From the NCBI GenBank assembly GCA_031553005.1, contig JAVBMA010000001.1, forward strand, positions 40,530 through 104,529: 64,000 bases of DNA, read 5' to 3'. The notes beneath the pieces were generated by a model. It saw only the letters and a list, made by a program, of their open reading frames with translations. It did not search any database and had not been told where the DNA came from. The position numbers and the translations under genes were made by a program. Below, one piece after another: positions 62,517-64,000 of this stretch (the first letter of the stretch is position 1; each line of letters begins with the position of its first letter). The stretch is from RGIG9379 sp031553005 (GTDB taxonomy: Bacteria; Bacteroidota; Bacteroidia; Bacteroidales; Paludibacteraceae).

Positions 62517-62633
62517 ATGCAGAATCTACCTTTTACGGTCATAAATAACCTGTCCTACAATCATCTGTTGAATGTAAGAGCATGCCTGTATAAAAAATCA
62601 AGTGGCTTGTCTGCAATAATCATTTATAGGTAA
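62517..62633 (+). CDS. Possible 38-aa peptide upstream of tandem repeats
   Basis: ATG 23 bp downstream of a TATATTTG box; encodes MQNLPFTVINNLSYNHLLNV and a basic C-terminal half. No family recognised and no clear ribosome-binding site. It may be a leader peptide or chance. Confidence 0.2.
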   Translation: MQNLPFTVINNLSYNHLLNVRACLYKKSSGLSAIIIYR

Positions 62634-62718
62634 GTTTTTATTATTTCTTTGAAATATGAGCGGAACAATTAGTATTGCTCCCGATTGAAGCATATGCGGC
62701 TATCAATGACCCAATAGT

Positions 62719-62916
62719 ATGTTATCAATGACAAGATGCTCTGTTATCAATGACAAGACACCATGTTATCGTTGACAGAACACCATGTTATCGTTGACAA
62801 GATACCATGTTATCGTTGACAGAACACCGTGTTATCGTTGACAAGACACCGTGTTATCGTTGACAGAACACCATGTTATCGTTGACAGAACACCATGTTA
62901 TCGTTGACAACATATG
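62719..62916 (+). repeat. Nine tandem copies of a 22-bp unit
   Basis: Consensus ATGTTATCGTTGACAGAACA plus CC. Nine units fill 198 bp exactly; the first two have ATCAATGAC for ATCGTTGAC, and units alternate between ACAGAACACC and ACAAGACACC. A weaker half-unit (CTATCAATGACCCAATAGT) precedes at about 62700. Because 22 is not a multiple of three, the array is not a protein repeat. Confidence 0.93.
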
Positions 62917-63041
62917 TCATTACCAGTTGCAATATATTTTGCCTTTAATTACAGAAAGTATATTCCTGGATAGCCAAGCATAAGTGGTTCAAAAAATAAG
63001 AGCATAATTTTCAATAATATTAACCATAAAACCTAATTATT

Positions 63042-63716
63042 ATGTCAGCAAATTGGATAAAAAGAAGTTATGAAAGCCTTTATGGCCAATGTACCCAAAC
63101 CGGCACTTACCTGGAAGATAAGTTTGGCGATTTTGGCATCGACGGAAAAAGTGCCGAATGGATAAACAAAACGTTTATGCCTGCATTGGATGCCTATACA
63201 TCGGCTTTTAATGCATGGAAAGATAAATCGCAACGAACGCCCATCAAAGTAGCTACGATACAAAGGGCGCGGGCGGTATTGGAGCCTATTTACCGGGAGT
63301 TATACGCTTTCCTGAAAAGCAATCCGGTAGTAACAGATGCCGACCTGCTTGCTATGGCATTGCCCAAACGCCCTGCGGGCACACGTACACCCGTGCCTGT
63401 GCCTGCTACCTTTCCTGTGCCAAATATAGAGATCAGCACTATCCGCCAATTGACATTGCACTTTGTAGACAGCGCCAGCGGTAAGAAAGGCCGTCCATAT
63501 GGTATAGCGGGTGCGGTGATACGCTGGGCAATGCTAGAACAACCCCCTACAAGTGTTGAAATGCTCAATAATACGCTACTTGATACCAAAACACCTTATA
63601 TGCTTACATTTACCGAAAGCGAACGACACAAAACAGTATATTTTTGCCTTTGCTGGCAAAATACACGTGGCGAAACGGGAGCGTGGAGCGAAATTATTTC
63701 GGCTGTGATACCATAA
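63042..63716 (+). CDS. Hypothetical protein with C-terminal fibronectin-like domain
   Basis: 224 residues, no signal peptide. The first 110 residues are helical (WIKRSYESLYGQCTQTGTYL; TFMPALDAYTSAFNAWKDKS; RAVLEPIYRELYAFLKSNPV). A Pro/Val-rich linker (RTPVPVPATFPVPN) leads to a beta-rich C-terminus (LTLHFVDSASGKKGRPYGIA; TVYFCLCWQNTRGETGAWSE) that resembles an fn3-type sandwich. GC is clearly higher than in the flanks. Similar proteins are found in several copies in some Bacteroidota; function unknown. The 22-bp repeat array lies 125 bp upstream. Confidence 0.7.
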   Translation: MSANWIKRSYESLYGQCTQTGTYLEDKFGDFGIDGKSAEWINKTFMPALDAYTSAFNAWKDKSQRTPIKVATIQRARAVLEPIYRELYAFLKSNPVVTDADLLAMALPKRPAGTRTPVPVPATFPVPNIEISTIRQLTLHFVDSASGKKGRPYGIAGAVIRWAMLEQPPTSVEMLNNTLLDTKTPYMLTFTESERHKTVYFCLCWQNTRGETGAWSEIISAVIP

Positions 63717-63859
63717 AGTATAAAAACTTGAATATAAAAATAGAAAAGTTAAAAGTCTTTTATTATGATTACCTGCAACATTACCACTAATTTTGAAGAT
63801 TCCTCACTACACTTCGTTACGTTGGGAACGACCGATGTTTTCAGGTGTGGAGGGAAGAA

Positions 63860-64000
63860 GAGGCTGTCCAAAAAGCCAATATTCTTTACCACAAAGTACA
63901 CAAAGAAAATTCACAAAGATCACAATATCCTGATAATCATCCAATATTCTTTGTGTCCCTTAGTGTAAAACTTTGTGTCCTTTGTGGTTAAAGTACTTTT
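63860..64000. repeat. Dispersed CTTTGTG-rich palindromic repeat, copy C, cut by window edge
   Basis: Shares with copy A GAGGCTGTCC, ATTCTTTACCACAAAGTACA, CAAAGATCACAATATCCTGA, ATTCTTTGTGTCCCTTAGTG and TTTGTGGTTAAAG in the same order and orientation. It begins 144 bp after the stop of the hypothetical gene. Confidence 0.8.

Larger units (their letters stand above)
62067..63041. other. 975-bp intergenic region with promoter, short frame and tandem repeats
   Basis: Divergent region between the stefin-like gene and the hypothetical gene at 63042. It holds a TATATTTG promoter box (62487-62494), a 38-codon frame (62517-62633), and nine 22-bp direct repeats (62719-62916), each described separately. 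The part 62100-62460 shows no convincing feature. Confidence 0.5.

Noticed and set aside
62719..62916. CRISPR array
   Set aside because: The 22-bp units are directly contiguous with no unique spacers, and no cas gene is present.
63765..63968. 67-aa ORF at the right edge
   Set aside because: Its second half is translated from dispersed repeat copy C; no family resemblance.

Overview
The window is chromosomal DNA from a member of the Bacteroidota, most likely the order Bacteroidales. Four things point there: promoters of the Bacteroidota type (TTG, about 20 bases, TAnnTTTG), a type IX secretion C-terminal sorting domain (49825-51699), AT-rich intergenic DNA with weak Shine-Dalgarno sequences, and the gene complement (glmS, gdhA, ddh, a DapL-family protein, a Bacteroidota-style short Rhs protein). 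The genus cannot be fixed from the sequence alone.

Region 1 (1-24.7 kb, all minus strand) is a large capsule or exopolysaccharide locus read from right to left. It starts at a consensus promoter near 24.7 kb and runs wza-like, wzc-like, a hairpin, then wzx and a long, tightly packed operon. That operon holds two MenD-like thiamine-diphosphate enzymes, an SDR epimerase, three polysaccharide pyruvyl transferase family proteins, a Wzy-like polymerase, an Fe-S/F420-hydrogenase-beta-like protein, several glycosyltransferases, a TagD-like cytidylyltransferase, a hexapeptide acetyltransferase, LicD, ugd and gmd (cut by the window edge). The genes predict a heavily decorated polymer with uronic acid, 6-deoxyhexose, pyruvyl-type and phospho-alcohol groups, and possibly a sugar built by C-C bond formation with the MenD-like enzymes. 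No initiating transferase lies inside it; a WcaJ/WbaP-type enzyme sits about 29 kb beyond the locus promoter, at 53-54.6 kb.

Region 2 (24.7-38.8 kb) holds intergenic repeats, a tandem tRNA-Asn pair, a PfkB kinase, a GT2, kdsD and a compact operon (29970-34646) for a phospho-amino-alcohol decoration. The operon encodes a LicC-like cytidylyltransferase fused to a CobD-like PLP enzyme, an ornithine-cyclodeaminase-family protein, LicD and a GT4. A second flippase converges on it and a YfhO-family membrane protein follows.

Region 3 (38.9-58.1 kb) is mostly core: glmS, a degenerate DapL paralogue, gdhA, ddh, two regulators, a small membrane protein, a helix-hairpin-helix protein, a secreted beta-helix protein with a T9SS tail, a tRNA with CAT anticodon, mnmA, the polyprenyl glycosylphosphotransferase, tsaC and uvrA.

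Region 4 (58.1-64 kb) is accessory: a miniature secreted Rhs protein with a low-GC tip, an overlapping putative immunity lipoprotein, an orphan C-terminal fragment, a MORN/YwqK-like protein, a stefin (cystatin)-like 95-residue protein, a 9 x 22-bp tandem repeat, and a hypothetical protein. Several dispersed palindromic repeats occur between genes across the window.
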